Assembly: GCA_022841825.1 (NCBI GenBank)
Contig: JALHQT010000001.1
Location: 62,001 to 126,000 of the forward strand
DNA: 64,000 bases
DNA from: Anaerolineae bacterium
GTDB taxonomy: Bacteria > Chloroflexota > Anaerolineae > Aggregatilineales > Phototrophicaceae
Direction: 5' to 3'
The notes below the pieces were generated by a model. The model was not told where the DNA came from and did not search any database. It saw only the letters and a list, made by a program, of their open reading frames with translations. Position numbers and translations under genes: made by a program. Position 1 is the stretch's first letter. The number at the start of each line of letters is the position of its first letter. This document shows, piece by piece, positions 19,316-28,756 of this stretch.

Positions 19316-20566
19316 ATGCGAAGGTTAATGCACAAGATCATTCAACTCCTCGATGGTACGCCCGCCGTCTATGGCAAGCGCCAGGCAGGGCAAAGCCTGG
19401 TGGAAATGGCGCTCATCACCCCCATTCTGATCATCATGCTGATGGGTATGGTCGAGATTGGCTGGTTCGCCAACAATTATCTGACATTGCTTGATGTGGC
19501 ACGCGCGGGTGCCCGCCGCGCTGCGGTGCTCCAGGAGCAATTTTCGCCTCTGGAGTGGAACAACGCTGCAAGCTATGTTCCCGTGACGACTGTTGACGCG
19601 AACGACTACACGGAGCAGGGACTGGTACCGTCTGCAACATACAAGCTGACGATGCCCGTAACCTATGCTGTTGACCCGAATAATCCTGGCGCGCTGACGG
19701 ATACCGGCGGTGCGCGCAATAACCAACGACTGTGCGATCCGCTCGTGCCTGATCCGCGTTTTTACCGCGAGTTGGTGTGCGTGATGCTGGCATCGCTCAA
19801 TCCACTCGCCATCGACAGCGCCAACAACGTCGATGACATTGTGATATCCGGTTTTTCACTGGCACGCATCACCAGCCCTCAGATTACCGACCCGCCGGGG
19901 GCGTCAAACGATGTCCTGGGTGCGGATGTGCGTCCGGGTGGGGCAGGCGCGACAACACATGTGGTCGTGACTGGGCGTTATCCCACGAACGCGAATGAAT
20001 GCGATGTCATGGTGACGAACCCGGACACCACCCCATCGTTTGCGGTGGTATCGGCGGGTGATCCGCTGCGTGCAAATGCCAATGGCATGTTCGAGAATCG
20101 CGATCCATTTGACTTCAATCAGAACAACCAGCGCGATGTGCGCGCCATTGATAACAATGGCACGGCTCTGGGCAATACGCTGTTTACCGAAGCGGCAGGT
20201 TACGACCCGATCGTCACAACGCTGGAAACCGCCGAAAAAGCGGTGGGGTTCTCATTCACAGGTCAGCGCTGGATTCCAGACACCGGCTGCTTAGGCTCGA
20301 ACTTTACGGTTCGCCGCGTCGAGCAGTTGGTCAACCTGCCTAACTTCCAGATGACGGACGAGGAACGGCGCTTAAGGCTGCCGCATCAGGGCATTGTCCT
20401 GGTCGAGATTTTCTGGGAGCACAGTATGCTGCTCCAGTTTCCGGTCTTCAATCCGGTGATCGATGCATTCGCTGGCGATGTTACGCCAACCATCAGCGTG
20501 TGGGCGATCTTCCCGCTGCCCCAGGCTGAACCGTCGAATGCAACGCTGGGTCTGCCCAATAACTAA
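19316..20566 (+). CDS. TadE-like envelope protein
   Basis: The start at 19316 gives a short basic N-terminus and then GQSLVEMALITPILIIMLMGMVEIGW (about residues 25-50), the pseudopilin-like TadE signature with Glu at +5. About 360 extracytoplasmic residues follow, with no recognised domain. Standard TadE proteins are shorter (about 150-200 residues), so this is an enlarged version. It heads a run of three related envelope proteins that should act in assembly or surface presentation of the Flp pilus system whose platform genes are at the left edge. Confidence 0.8.
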   Translation: MRRLMHKIIQLLDGTPAVYGKRQAGQSLVEMALITPILIIMLMGMVEIGWFANNYLTLLDVARAGARRAAVLQEQFSPLEWNNAASYVPVTTVDANDYTEQGLVPSATYKLTMPVTYAVDPNNPGALTDTGGARNNQRLCDPLVPDPRFYRELVCVMLASLNPLAIDSANNVDDIVISGFSLARITSPQITDPPGASNDVLGADVRPGGAGATTHVVVTGRYPTNANECDVMVTNPDTTPSFAVVSAGDPLRANANGMFENRDPFDFNQNNQRDVRAIDNNGTALGNTLFTEAAGYDPIVTTLETAEKAVGFSFTGQRWIPDTGCLGSNFTVRRVEQLVNLPNFQMTDEERRLRLPHQGIVLVEIFWEHSMLLQFPVFNPVIDAFAGDVTPTISVWAIFPLPQAEPSNATLGLPNN

Positions 20567-20614
20567 CGTGCATCATGGGTTCACAGTGGTCATGGTGAAC
20601 TGAAGGATTAGGAT

Positions 20615-23512
20615 ATGCGACTGTTTTCATCCCGCTACTTCAGACGAATTCGCCGCAAAGGGCAGACAGGTCAATCGCTCGTCATCCTGGCGATTGGCTT
20701 TCTGGCGCTGATCGGTTTCGTTGGCATTGTTACGGATGTATCGCTGTTGTTCGTGCGTTACAGCACGCTGCGGCGCGCCGTCGACGCTGGCGCGGTTGCT
20801 GCGGCTGGGCAGATGCGCCGTGTCGAAATCCCCGATAGCGATCCTGTCTTACAGGCGAAATGGTTGGGCGTGACCGATCCTGTGCAGCGCGAACTCATTC
20901 GCGAGGGCGAATCCCAGGCGCGGAGTTTCGCCAATATGAATCTGGCTGCGCGCCAGTTTATCGAGTTCTATGGGTTGAATCCCAGTGAGGTGATTGTCGA
21001 GTACTGTCGTGTGGAGGCAGTCGACACCACTGGCACCACCGTCGTCATTCCTGCGGCTGTGGCTGCACAGCAGCCGCTGTGTACGCTTGACCAGCGTAAG
21101 CTGGTGCGCGTCACCGCGCAGATTGACTCGCCAACTGCATTCTTCAACTTGTTCAATATCCGGACGATTCGCCTTCAGGCGTCATCGGTGTCCGAGACCG
21201 CCGTGCTTGACCTCGTGTTCATCATGGACGTGTCCGAGTCGATGCTGCTGGAGACGACGCCGACGACCTGGGCAGAAGCCGGGTACAACCGGATGTACGT
21301 GCCGCCCGTTCTGGCGTATCCGAATGGCGCCACGCAGAACAGTTCATGGACAACGATCCTGGCAATGACCAACAGCCAGGTGCGTAACGATATCATGCCG
21401 AACGGATCGTCCAACGGTTCTGGTGGCACCTATACTGGGGGAGCAGGTGCCTATTTTGCCAACCTGCTTGTTCCTTCTGAGTTGAACGTGCGCACGCACA
21501 GTTTGCCGCTGCCATCAGGCGTGAGCCAGGTCAATGGCGGCGTGCCGCGTCAGGAGTGCCAGGTGCGCTTCCATCCCGGCTCTATTCTGGATGGACGTTT
21601 TCGCAGCCGCGAGGCGTTTGATGATGTTCTCGAATCATTCGGGAATTCAACGGTCGCAATGGCACAGTGGTTCAAGATGCCCACAAGCTGGACGGCTGAC
21701 GAACTGTTTGCCGGTCAAGCCGGGGCTGAACCTGCGCGTTGGTTCGGTCTGGTGCCGATGTACAACTTCTATGGCTGCTGCAACGATCCGAATGGTGACT
21801 GGGACTTCTCAGACGCGATCTGTGAGCCATTTATCCAGGCGCGTAATGCCAGTACGGACTTCATGCAGCGCCTCGACTTCGTGCGCGGCGACCGCGTGGC
21901 CATTGTGACGTTCGACCGCGCGGCGACACTGCTCGACCCAACGCCGGGGGACAACGACACGCGCGATGCATTCTTCACCAATCAGCAGCAAGCGCAGGAA
22001 GCGATGCGGCAGCGGGTGGGTGTGCGTGCCGAGAATACCTACTACAGCAACAATGATGCCGATACACTCTGGGATGGCTTCCGCACCTCATTTGTTGATG
22101 GGTCAGGCAATCCAATCGTCCGCGGTTGGGGGGGTGTCGAAAGCGAACAGATCGGTGCAATGCGCGATCATCCTGCGTTTGGTGCCTGCCCCTTTGATGA
22201 CGCCATTCTGCCGTATCCGATGAGCGGCTTGCTGCAACTGAATCCGGACAGTCCGCCCATTCCCCCGGATGGTCCCGCCGTTCCGCGAAATGTCTTCCTG
22301 CCGGGACGCCAGGTGGCATTGGACGAGATTGACAGTCTGCCAGCCTGGCTCGAGACCGCCTGGCAGACCGACCGCGTGCGCAGCAGCTACCTGAATTTCT
22401 ACTATGGCGACTATTCGGGTGTTGTGAGCTTTTTCGACCGGATGCGCCAGACCTACGAATGGCAGGCGTCCTGTCGCGGAACCAACATTGGCGAAGGCTT
22501 GGCGATGGCGAGTCAAACGCTTGGGCGCATTGGTCGCCGCGAAGGTGCCGTCTGGATTATGGTGCTTCTGAGCGATGGGGCTGCGGGCGCGACCAGCCCG
22601 GCGACCAACAATGCGGCGCTGGCCGCGGGTCCGAATGTTGGTCTCTCGCAGGCGCAGCCCTTCCAGATTAATGGTGCGACGGGCGCGACTGTGCCGATTG
22701 CTGGGCAGTATGGTGCTTATGGCGTATGCCCCTACGGCGAAAACCCGAACGGGTTGACAACCGACCCGCGTCAGGCGAGCTACTACACGGCACCAAATCG
22801 CCCGTATGCAGGTGAACTGGTGCATGATCGCCAGTTCCCAGCCTGCGGCGACATTGATCCTGCAACACGCAACTGGTGTCCGGACAGTGCGGTGCCGACG
22901 AATCCGGCAGACCGTAACAGCGTTGGTCCTGTGCGCATCAATCTGGACGACAACGGCTCCTGTGTCGCTTACTACGATGCGGACGATTTCGCGCGTGACT
23001 GGGCGGATTTCATCACGCTGCGTGAACTGAATGTCTTCAATCAGGGCATCCCTAATCCGCCGCTGCGCAACACATCGGATACGCTGCTGCCGACCATCTT
23101 CACGATTGGATTCGGTCTCAATTTTGAGAAGCAGAACTGCGGTGTGGACTATTTTGGTGCAGCGGATACTAACCAGCGATGGGCATGCAACCTGGAAGAT
23201 TATCTGGGCGAAGAGCTGCTGCGCTACATTGCCGATGCGGGTGACAACTTCCGCATGGACAGTGACTACTGGCAATTCCAATTGGGGTATCGCATTCCCA
23301 ACCGTGTCACCAATCTGACAGGTGGGGCAGCACCGGAATGGGGACCGCCGGGTCCGTGTGAAAGGACGACAGGCTCACAGGGTTCCTGGCGACCGTTGGC
23401 ACCTCAGACTGACTGCGGCAACTACTGGTCGGTGAGCGACCAGAACCGCCGCGAACTGGATCAGGTGTTCGCAGAAATCGCAGCTCGAATGTTTACGAGA
23501 TTGTCCGGGTAG
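20615..23512 (+). CDS. TadG-like protein with von Willebrand factor A domain
   Basis: The 965-residue protein starts with a Tad-type N-terminal anchor (GQTGQSLVILAIGFLALIGFVGIV, about residues 11-35). A vWFA domain follows with an intact MIDAS start (VFIMDVSESML, about 206), VAIVTFDRAATLLDP and WIMVLLSDGAA, but a large insertion of about 220 residues separates the MIDAS Asp-x-Ser-x-Ser from the next element. It contains many cysteines (for example NFYGCCNDPNGDW). TadG-type vWFA proteins are thought to help anchor or present pili at the surface. It follows the TadE-like gene by 48 nt. Confidence 0.85.
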   Translation: MRLFSSRYFRRIRRKGQTGQSLVILAIGFLALIGFVGIVTDVSLLFVRYSTLRRAVDAGAVAAAGQMRRVEIPDSDPVLQAKWLGVTDPVQRELIREGESQARSFANMNLAARQFIEFYGLNPSEVIVEYCRVEAVDTTGTTVVIPAAVAAQQPLCTLDQRKLVRVTAQIDSPTAFFNLFNIRTIRLQASSVSETAVLDLVFIMDVSESMLLETTPTTWAEAGYNRMYVPPVLAYPNGATQNSSWTTILAMTNSQVRNDIMPNGSSNGSGGTYTGGAGAYFANLLVPSELNVRTHSLPLPSGVSQVNGGVPRQECQVRFHPGSILDGRFRSREAFDDVLESFGNSTVAMAQWFKMPTSWTADELFAGQAGAEPARWFGLVPMYNFYGCCNDPNGDWDFSDAICEPFIQARNASTDFMQRLDFVRGDRVAIVTFDRAATLLDPTPGDNDTRDAFFTNQQQAQEAMRQRVGVRAENTYYSNNDADTLWDGFRTSFVDGSGNPIVRGWGGVESEQIGAMRDHPAFGACPFDDAILPYPMSGLLQLNPDSPPIPPDGPAVPRNVFLPGRQVALDEIDSLPAWLETAWQTDRVRSSYLNFYYGDYSGVVSFFDRMRQTYEWQASCRGTNIGEGLAMASQTLGRIGRREGAVWIMVLLSDGAAGATSPATNNAALAAGPNVGLSQAQPFQINGATGATVPIAGQYGAYGVCPYGENPNGLTTDPRQASYYTAPNRPYAGELVHDRQFPACGDIDPATRNWCPDSAVPTNPADRNSVGPVRINLDDNGSCVAYYDADDFARDWADFITLRELNVFNQGIPNPPLRNTSDTLLPTIFTIGFGLNFEKQNCGVDYFGAADTNQRWACNLEDYLGEELLRYIADAGDNFRMDSDYWQFQLGYRIPNRVTNLTGGAAPEWGPPGPCERTTGSQGSWRPLAPQTDCGNYWSVSDQNRRELDQVFAEIAARMFTRLSG

Positions 23513-23567
23513 GCGCTGCGCCTACCCCTTCTCCCGTTGTCCGCCGCAGAGCAGTACTGGAGGAATC

Positions 23568-26021
23568 ATGGAAGTGGATGAGCGGCAAACGACCATAACA
23601 AGAAGACGGCGGCATGGGCAGACGCTGGTTGAGTTCGCTTTAACTCTGCCTATTCTCCTCGTCTTGTTGTTTGGCATTATCGAATTTGGGCGTATTTTTC
23701 AGGCATGGGTGACGCTGCAAAATGCAGCGCGCGCCGCCGCACGATACGCCACCACCGGACAGTACAACGTGAGCTTGTACACAATACGCACCGATGGCAG
23801 CGATGATCCGAATTCGCCCGTGCCCTGTATGCGCTCTGCCAGCGGCTTTGAGCGTGGCGTGCGCGGCTTCCTCAATCCCAATGGCAATGCCGCAATGGGC
23901 ATTGAATTGTACGAACAGGGCGGCGAAAGTCTGTACGCCAGTTGGTACAGCGGCGATGATTGCGATACCGAGCAAGAGGAAGACCAGAACCGCCGCAAGG
24001 ACATGGTGCGCCTGCTTTCGATCATCGAAGAAGCGCGGCGCGGGGCAGCAGGGTTGTCGGTTGGGGCAATCCCGTATCTGACGACGCCACTGCCTGCGGA
24101 TGCCAATGCTTACACCAGCTTCCGTACCGATGGGACTGGCTTAACCTTCCGGCAAGTGCCCTGGTTCCACATTTGGGATCGCCCGCTTGCCAACGGCGGT
24201 ATTTCAAACACTCGTTTGGCAGGTTCCGACCAGCCAAGCTTCTTTGACGTCATGATTTGCAGCAACCGTGCCAAGATTGACCCCAACAACGGAAGTGCCT
24301 ATTACACAACCCAGTTTGGGGCAGCAGCCGAGACGCAGCGTTTCATCACAGTCCTGGACGCCAATACTGACGGCGTTGCGCCGGGGAGCTATGAAGCGTC
24401 CATTGCGCCCGCCTGCCTCTTGAACGAAACTGCCAGCCCCAGCAATGTTCTGGTGGGTTGGAACAATGCCCCCCGCCGTCCCTGGCTGGACGCAGGTGGA
24501 CCCGGTGATGTCATCAATATCGTGATCACCTTCAATCATCCGCTCATCACGCCGCTGGGGCTTGCTCAGTATCTGCCCCTTCAGGCACGCCGCAGCGCGG
24601 TCAACGAGTCGTTCCGTACGTCGCGTGCTGCGAATCTCGGTCAGTCGATCCCACAGAATGATGGGCAAATTCTGGAAGAGGGGACTCCACCGCCACCTCC
24701 GGACGTGCCGACGAATACGCCGACCAACACGAATACACCGTCCGTCGTTGGCACGAACACGTCGACTCCGACAAATTCGCCGACCCCTGTCCAGGAATTT
24801 GACTGCGCACGTCTCTCGCTCGCGTTCGGGTCGATTGGCGCAAACAATGCGAGTTTTGTCATCACCAATGGCAATGCCCAGCAGACGGTGCTGGTCGGCG
24901 CAAACTTGCAGTGGCGCGTACTCGGTCCGCCTGCCAGCGTCTCGGCAGTGCAAACGGCTCGTGTGGACGGCGGCGCGATTTGGACTGGCTTCGATACAGG
25001 TCCGTCAACCAGCATTGGCGCAGGCGGAACGGATGGCCCAATTTCTGGGTCGGCGATCATCAAGAACAATACGGGCGGCAGCACGGTTGTGAGTTTCGAC
25101 TTTAGCACGGTAGCAAGTCTCGCGTCCGTGTACCAGTCGAACTTCTTCAACGGTACGACGTTCACGATTGACGATCCCGTGAACACGACGAACTGTACAT
25201 TAACCTACAATGATACTTCGCCAACCGTCACGCCAACCGCAACGATACCGGGTACGGCAACCAATACGCCGATCCCGGACTGCCGACCAGGCTTGGTTTT
25301 CATCAGCTTCGGCGGTTTCCTGAATGTCGGTGGCGTTGTGCAGTGGAACATTGTCAATGGTCGCAGCGTCCCCGCGACTCTGGTCGGTTTCGGGCTCGCC
25401 TGGAACAACTCGCGCGCGACGGGATATTCGGTTGCGGGCGTCTATGCCGGCGCGCCGCCGCTTGCTGCTGGCAGCATCCAGGTCTGGGGGTCTGGTGCCG
25501 CTGGGCAGGACAACACACCGCCCACCAACGGTCGGGCAGGGACGGCTCCTGCTGTTGTTCCCGCTGGTGAAGGCAGTTGGACGAACACGATCAGCATCCC
25601 GGCAGGGGAAACCCTCCAGCTCTATGTCGATTTCGAGGGAGCAGGCGGTTCACTCGCAGGTTCGTCATTGGGCACAGACGCACAGTTGCGCGCTGATTTC
25701 GCCCCAAGCCGCTTCTACTTCACGAGTGCGAACTGCGCCGACACGGGTGGCCCTGGTACGCCAGGGTATGAAGATGTGCCGGTGACCGTGCCGACTCCGC
25801 CGCCGACGGCGACGCGGACTCCAACACGTACGCCGACGAATACCGTGCCGCCGACGACGCCACCCGCACCGACGGCGACCAGGACTCCAGGTCCAACGGC
25901 GACGGCAACGAATACGCGCCCACCGTCTACGCCAACCAACACGCGGGCACCAACGAACACTCCCGCTCCACCCACCGCTACGCCATTCGGCGGTCCGGGA
26001 TCGGGTGGCGGCGGTCAGTAA
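23568..26021 (+). CDS. TadE-like protein with duplicated surface domains and Thr/Pro stalks
   Basis: A strong GGAGGA site precedes the ATG at 23568. The N-terminus has the TadE signature GQTLVEFALTLPILLVLLFGIIEFG (about 15-40). After about 330 residues without a known domain come a Thr/Pro linker (about 375-410), a beta-rich domain starting DCARLSLAFGSIGANN, a second Thr/Pro linker, a related domain starting DCRPGLVFISFGGFLN, and a final Thr/Pro/Ala tail of about 80 residues. The two middle domains look like an internal duplication. The layout suggests a surface-exposed, stalk-bearing protein anchored by its TadE helix. A terminator follows. Confidence 0.8.
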   Translation: MEVDERQTTITRRRRHGQTLVEFALTLPILLVLLFGIIEFGRIFQAWVTLQNAARAAARYATTGQYNVSLYTIRTDGSDDPNSPVPCMRSASGFERGVRGFLNPNGNAAMGIELYEQGGESLYASWYSGDDCDTEQEEDQNRRKDMVRLLSIIEEARRGAAGLSVGAIPYLTTPLPADANAYTSFRTDGTGLTFRQVPWFHIWDRPLANGGISNTRLAGSDQPSFFDVMICSNRAKIDPNNGSAYYTTQFGAAAETQRFITVLDANTDGVAPGSYEASIAPACLLNETASPSNVLVGWNNAPRRPWLDAGGPGDVINIVITFNHPLITPLGLAQYLPLQARRSAVNESFRTSRAANLGQSIPQNDGQILEEGTPPPPPDVPTNTPTNTNTPSVVGTNTSTPTNSPTPVQEFDCARLSLAFGSIGANNASFVITNGNAQQTVLVGANLQWRVLGPPASVSAVQTARVDGGAIWTGFDTGPSTSIGAGGTDGPISGSAIIKNNTGGSTVVSFDFSTVASLASVYQSNFFNGTTFTIDDPVNTTNCTLTYNDTSPTVTPTATIPGTATNTPIPDCRPGLVFISFGGFLNVGGVVQWNIVNGRSVPATLVGFGLAWNNSRATGYSVAGVYAGAPPLAAGSIQVWGSGAAGQDNTPPTNGRAGTAPAVVPAGEGSWTNTISIPAGETLQLYVDFEGAGGSLAGSSLGTDAQLRADFAPSRFYFTSANCADTGGPGTPGYEDVPVTVPTPPPTATRTPTRTPTNTVPPTTPPAPTATRTPGPTATATNTRPPSTPTNTRAPTNTPAPPTATPFGGPGSGGGGQ

Positions 26022-26031
26022 AGTGAAAGCA

Positions 26032-26062
26032 GAACCCCTGGGTGACCAGGGGTTCGTTTTTT
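26032..26062 (+). terminator. Rho-independent terminator after the TadE/G cluster
   Basis: GAACCCCTGG and CCAGGGGTTC form a perfect 10-bp stem with a GTGA loop, followed by G and six T residues. It lies 10 nt after the last gene of the cluster and is the clearest terminator in the window. Confidence 0.92.
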
Positions 26063-26078
26063 GTGGGGGATAGTTGCT

Positions 26079-26837
26079 CTAAACGCGGATGCCTGCGCGC
26101 ATCAGCTTGTCATACAGAACGTCGCGCGTTTCGCGGAATGATGCATCCAGGTACGGGAAGGCAAGCCAGGCGTTCATGAAACCGAAAAGTGCGCCTGTCA
26201 ATACTCGAAATTCCGGAGATGTCTCGCGGACGGGCCAGAGCATGAAGGGCGGGTAACTGAGGAGCTGACTCATGCCGTCCATGCCGATCGGCGCGATACC
26301 CAGCAGCAGGTAAAGCCAGATGGGGACTGGGCGAATTCTGCGGCGGACGACTGGGAGGCTGTAGATGACGCCGCCGATAAAGAGTGCTGTGTATATGGCG
26401 ACATCACGCGCGCATACCGCAGTTTTGTAGCCCATCTGCTCATTGCCGATGAACGCCCGTGCTGCGAACAACATGTTTGCGAATCCCTGTGGGTTTTCAC
26501 TGGCGTACACGTCAATGGTCTCGAATTCCGGCAGCGCATCCGCATAGACCTCGAAGGGCGTCATTTCCGTGCCGCTGACCGCTCGGGGGTAAAACGGCTG
26601 ATCTCCAAACAGGAATGCCGACCGAAAGGCGAGTTGGTGACAAAAGGGGCTGTAGAGACTGTAGAGGACGCTGGCGGGTCCCGTCCAGCCCGCGCGCATC
26701 ATAATGGGCGTAATGTACATGAAGGCGACATACAGCCCGACAATGGAAAGCGCGATCTGCAACCAGTTGCGTGCCATGCGATAAAGCCCAATGTTGAGCG
26801 CGCGAGCGAATGGGCGGTTTCGTTGAGTCGGCTGCAT
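26079..26837 (-). CDS. DUF2085 integral membrane protein
   Basis: The 252-residue protein has about five hydrophobic segments and the family pattern SPFCHQLAFRSAFLFGDQ near residue 57 and YKTAVCARDVAIYTALFIGG in the middle, with GIAPIGMDGMSQLL downstream. The paired Cys/His residues are conserved in DUF2085, whose function is unknown. It is the last gene of a minus-strand run that includes ccdA and tlpA, so a link to membrane redox or metal handling is possible but unproven. Confidence 0.83.
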   Translation of the reverse strand: MQPTQRNRPFARALNIGLYRMARNWLQIALSIVGLYVAFMYITPIMMRAGWTGPASVLYSLYSPFCHQLAFRSAFLFGDQPFYPRAVSGTEMTPFEVYADALPEFETIDVYASENPQGFANMLFAARAFIGNEQMGYKTAVCARDVAIYTALFIGGVIYSLPVVRRRIRPVPIWLYLLLGIAPIGMDGMSQLLSYPPFMLWPVRETSPEFRVLTGALFGFMNAWLAFPYLDASFRETRDVLYDKLMRAGIRV

Positions 26838-26863
26838 ATGAGGGTATTCCTCCTCGACTTTGG

Positions 26864-27418
26864 CTATTTGAGTAAGGGCTGGACTGCTCTGTTCAGCGTG
26901 TCGAAATCGACTGCGCCAAAGAAAATATCCCGGACAACACCGTATCGATCTATCACAAACGTCTGGGGCTGCCCACGAACGGCAAAAGCAGTCATGATTT
27001 GGAAATCTGGGTCAAGTGCTATTTCAAGCGACAATTGTAACTGCGCCGCCCAGGGTGCGATAGTCTCGATGGGTTCCCCTGTGTTGATGGCGATGATACG
27101 AAGCTCATCCGAGGGGTATCGTTCGTGAAGGCGTTGCAGATGGGGCAATTCGATGGCGCATGGCTGGCACCAGGTTGCCCAGAAGTTAAGAATGACCGGC
27201 GTCCCGCGTAATTCCGCAAGTGAAAGCGTTCCGCTGTCGCTCATTGTGGCGCGGAACTGTGGCGCGAGGGCACCCAATTCCGGCGCAGTGAGCACGCCGC
27301 CGATCTCCAAACCGGTGAATGTGGCGCGCTCTGGCAGCCCCGCCTGAAGGATGAGCAGAGCGGCGGCGACGAAACATGTCGCTGCGCCCAACCCGGCGGC
27401 GGCACGAGCGGCTTTCAT
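26864..27418 (-). CDS. TlpA/ResA-type membrane-anchored thiol-disulfide oxidoreductase
   Basis: One N-terminal membrane helix (about residues 8-28) precedes an AhpC/TSA-type thioredoxin domain with the active site FWATWCQPCAIELPHLQ and LRIIAINTGE. Length (184) is normal. ResA/TlpA proteins reduce disulfides outside the membrane, for instance in apocytochrome c, using electrons from CcdA. The ccdA gene lies 6 nt upstream, which supports that pairing. Confidence 0.93.
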   Translation of the reverse strand: MKAARAAAGLGAATCFVAAALLILQAGLPERATFTGLEIGGVLTAPELGALAPQFRATMSDSGTLSLAELRGTPVILNFWATWCQPCAIELPHLQRLHERYPSDELRIIAINTGEPIETIAPWAAQLQLSLEIALDPDFQIMTAFAVRGQPQTFVIDRYGVVRDIFFGAVDFDTLNRAVQPLLK

Positions 27419-27424
27419 AGGAAC

Positions 27425-28693
27425 TTACCGGGCGGCAGCGGCAGGTTGGGCGATGTCGCCGTTCATGCAGCTCCCAAAGTCTCCCAAGTTCACCGCGCCC
27501 TCAATAACTCCGAGTGCGCAGTGTTCCAGATTGTAGGAGAAATCGGCAAACTGCTGCGCATAATCGCGGCTGAGTTCCTGAAGGCGTCCGCTGGCGACGG
27601 CAATGCCGATGATCAGCAGCAGGCTACCACTGATGAGCTTGATGGTGCGCATGTGGCGCTGGAGTCGTCGCAGAACGGTCTGCGCGCCATCGAGCATGAT
27701 TGCCGCGAACAGGAAGGGTGCCCCCAAGCCGAGCGAGTAACTGAGGAGCTGGGCGCTGGCAAGCCCCACGTTGCCCGTGGTCGCCGCCAGGGTGAGGATG
27801 CCCCCGTAGATGGGACCGATGCAGGGTGTCCATCCGGCAGAGAAGACCACACCCATGAAGAACGAGCCGCCCAAGCCGTGCTGCGCGCTGCCGTCAATCT
27901 GGCGGCGCGTATCGGCATAGAAGAGCGACTGCAATGTGTCGTGCGTGCGCTGCCAGAATGTAGCTGGCGAATCCAGGGCATTCCAGAGGAAAAACCACAA
28001 CAGGAGGAGTGCGATCAGCGGCAGTGCCAGCAGGATATCAATCGTCATCCACAGGATGATACGAGCGGCTATCAGCCCGAAAATGATCAGCGAGATTGGG
28101 CTGCGCATGATGGCAAGCGGCTGAAGCGAGCCACTCAGGAAGAGCCAGGCGGCGAATATCCAAAAGACGATATAGACGCTCCACCAGTGGGTCAGCCATT
28201 CCGGCACGAGGGTGCGCAGCATGTCGAGGTTCGCTGCTCCCACGTCACCGAGCAGCGCCAGGGCGACGACGACGATGAGCAGCAGCCCAAGCTGCTTTGC
28301 GGGCAACGACCGTTTGGCGATGATGCGCGCGAAGTCGATGATTTGCAGGCTGAGGAAGATCAGGAACACACCGCCGACGCGACCTAGTACGTCCGTGACG
28401 AGGCGGATGTTCTGCCCGCCAATTGCCTGCACGAAGATGGTTGTTGCCAAGCCCAGCGCGACGAAGACGGTCGTAAACCCGGCGACAAATGCCAGCCCAT
28501 GCAGGGCAGTGCTCAGTCGATCCAGGAGTGACGTGCTTGTGGTGATCACGCCCGCACCTGCAGATTGCGCCGCGACCGTCTGAGTGACGCGCCCACCCAG
28601 GTAACCGATGTACGCGGGTACCAATGGCAGCACACAGGGAGAAAGGAATGAAAGCAGTCCGCCAAGGAATGCCAGTCCGAGCGAGATATCCAT
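27425..28693 (-). CDS. ccdA: CcdA-type thiol electron-transfer membrane protein, enlarged
   Basis: The N-terminus GLAFLGGLLSFLSPCVLPLVPAYIGYLGG and the later GVVFSAGWTPCIGPIYGGILTLAA carry the two membrane cysteines that pass electrons across the membrane. The protein is 422 residues, against about 230-240 for usual CcdA. The extra length is an insertion of roughly 150 residues between the third and fourth core helices, itself rich in membrane segments (LGLLLIVVVALALLGDV, VYIVFWIFAAWLFLSG, ILLALPLIALLLLWFFLW). It should feed reducing equivalents to the TlpA protein encoded directly downstream. What the added membrane module does is unknown. Confidence 0.88.
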   Translation of the reverse strand: MDISLGLAFLGGLLSFLSPCVLPLVPAYIGYLGGRVTQTVAAQSAGAGVITTSTSLLDRLSTALHGLAFVAGFTTVFVALGLATTIFVQAIGGQNIRLVTDVLGRVGGVFLIFLSLQIIDFARIIAKRSLPAKQLGLLLIVVVALALLGDVGAANLDMLRTLVPEWLTHWWSVYIVFWIFAAWLFLSGSLQPLAIMRSPISLIIFGLIAARIILWMTIDILLALPLIALLLLWFFLWNALDSPATFWQRTHDTLQSLFYADTRRQIDGSAQHGLGGSFFMGVVFSAGWTPCIGPIYGGILTLAATTGNVGLASAQLLSYSLGLGAPFLFAAIMLDGAQTVLRRLQRHMRTIKLISGSLLLIIGIAVASGRLQELSRDYAQQFADFSYNLEHCALGVIEGAVNLGDFGSCMNGDIAQPAAAAR

Positions 28694-28756
28694 GTCTTAA
28701 TCCGTCACATCACTTTTTCTTGAGAAGCGCTTTCCGACGGTGATCTTACCTGCTCT

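Noticed and set aside
22103-23281. 392-codon minus-strand frame inside the TadG-like gene
   Set aside because: The plus-strand TadG frame has a vWFA domain and signal anchor; the antisense frame has none.
27446-28387. 313-codon plus-strand frame over ccdA
   Set aside because: It is antisense to an evident membrane protein gene; the charged, Gln-rich product is typical of an antisense shadow.
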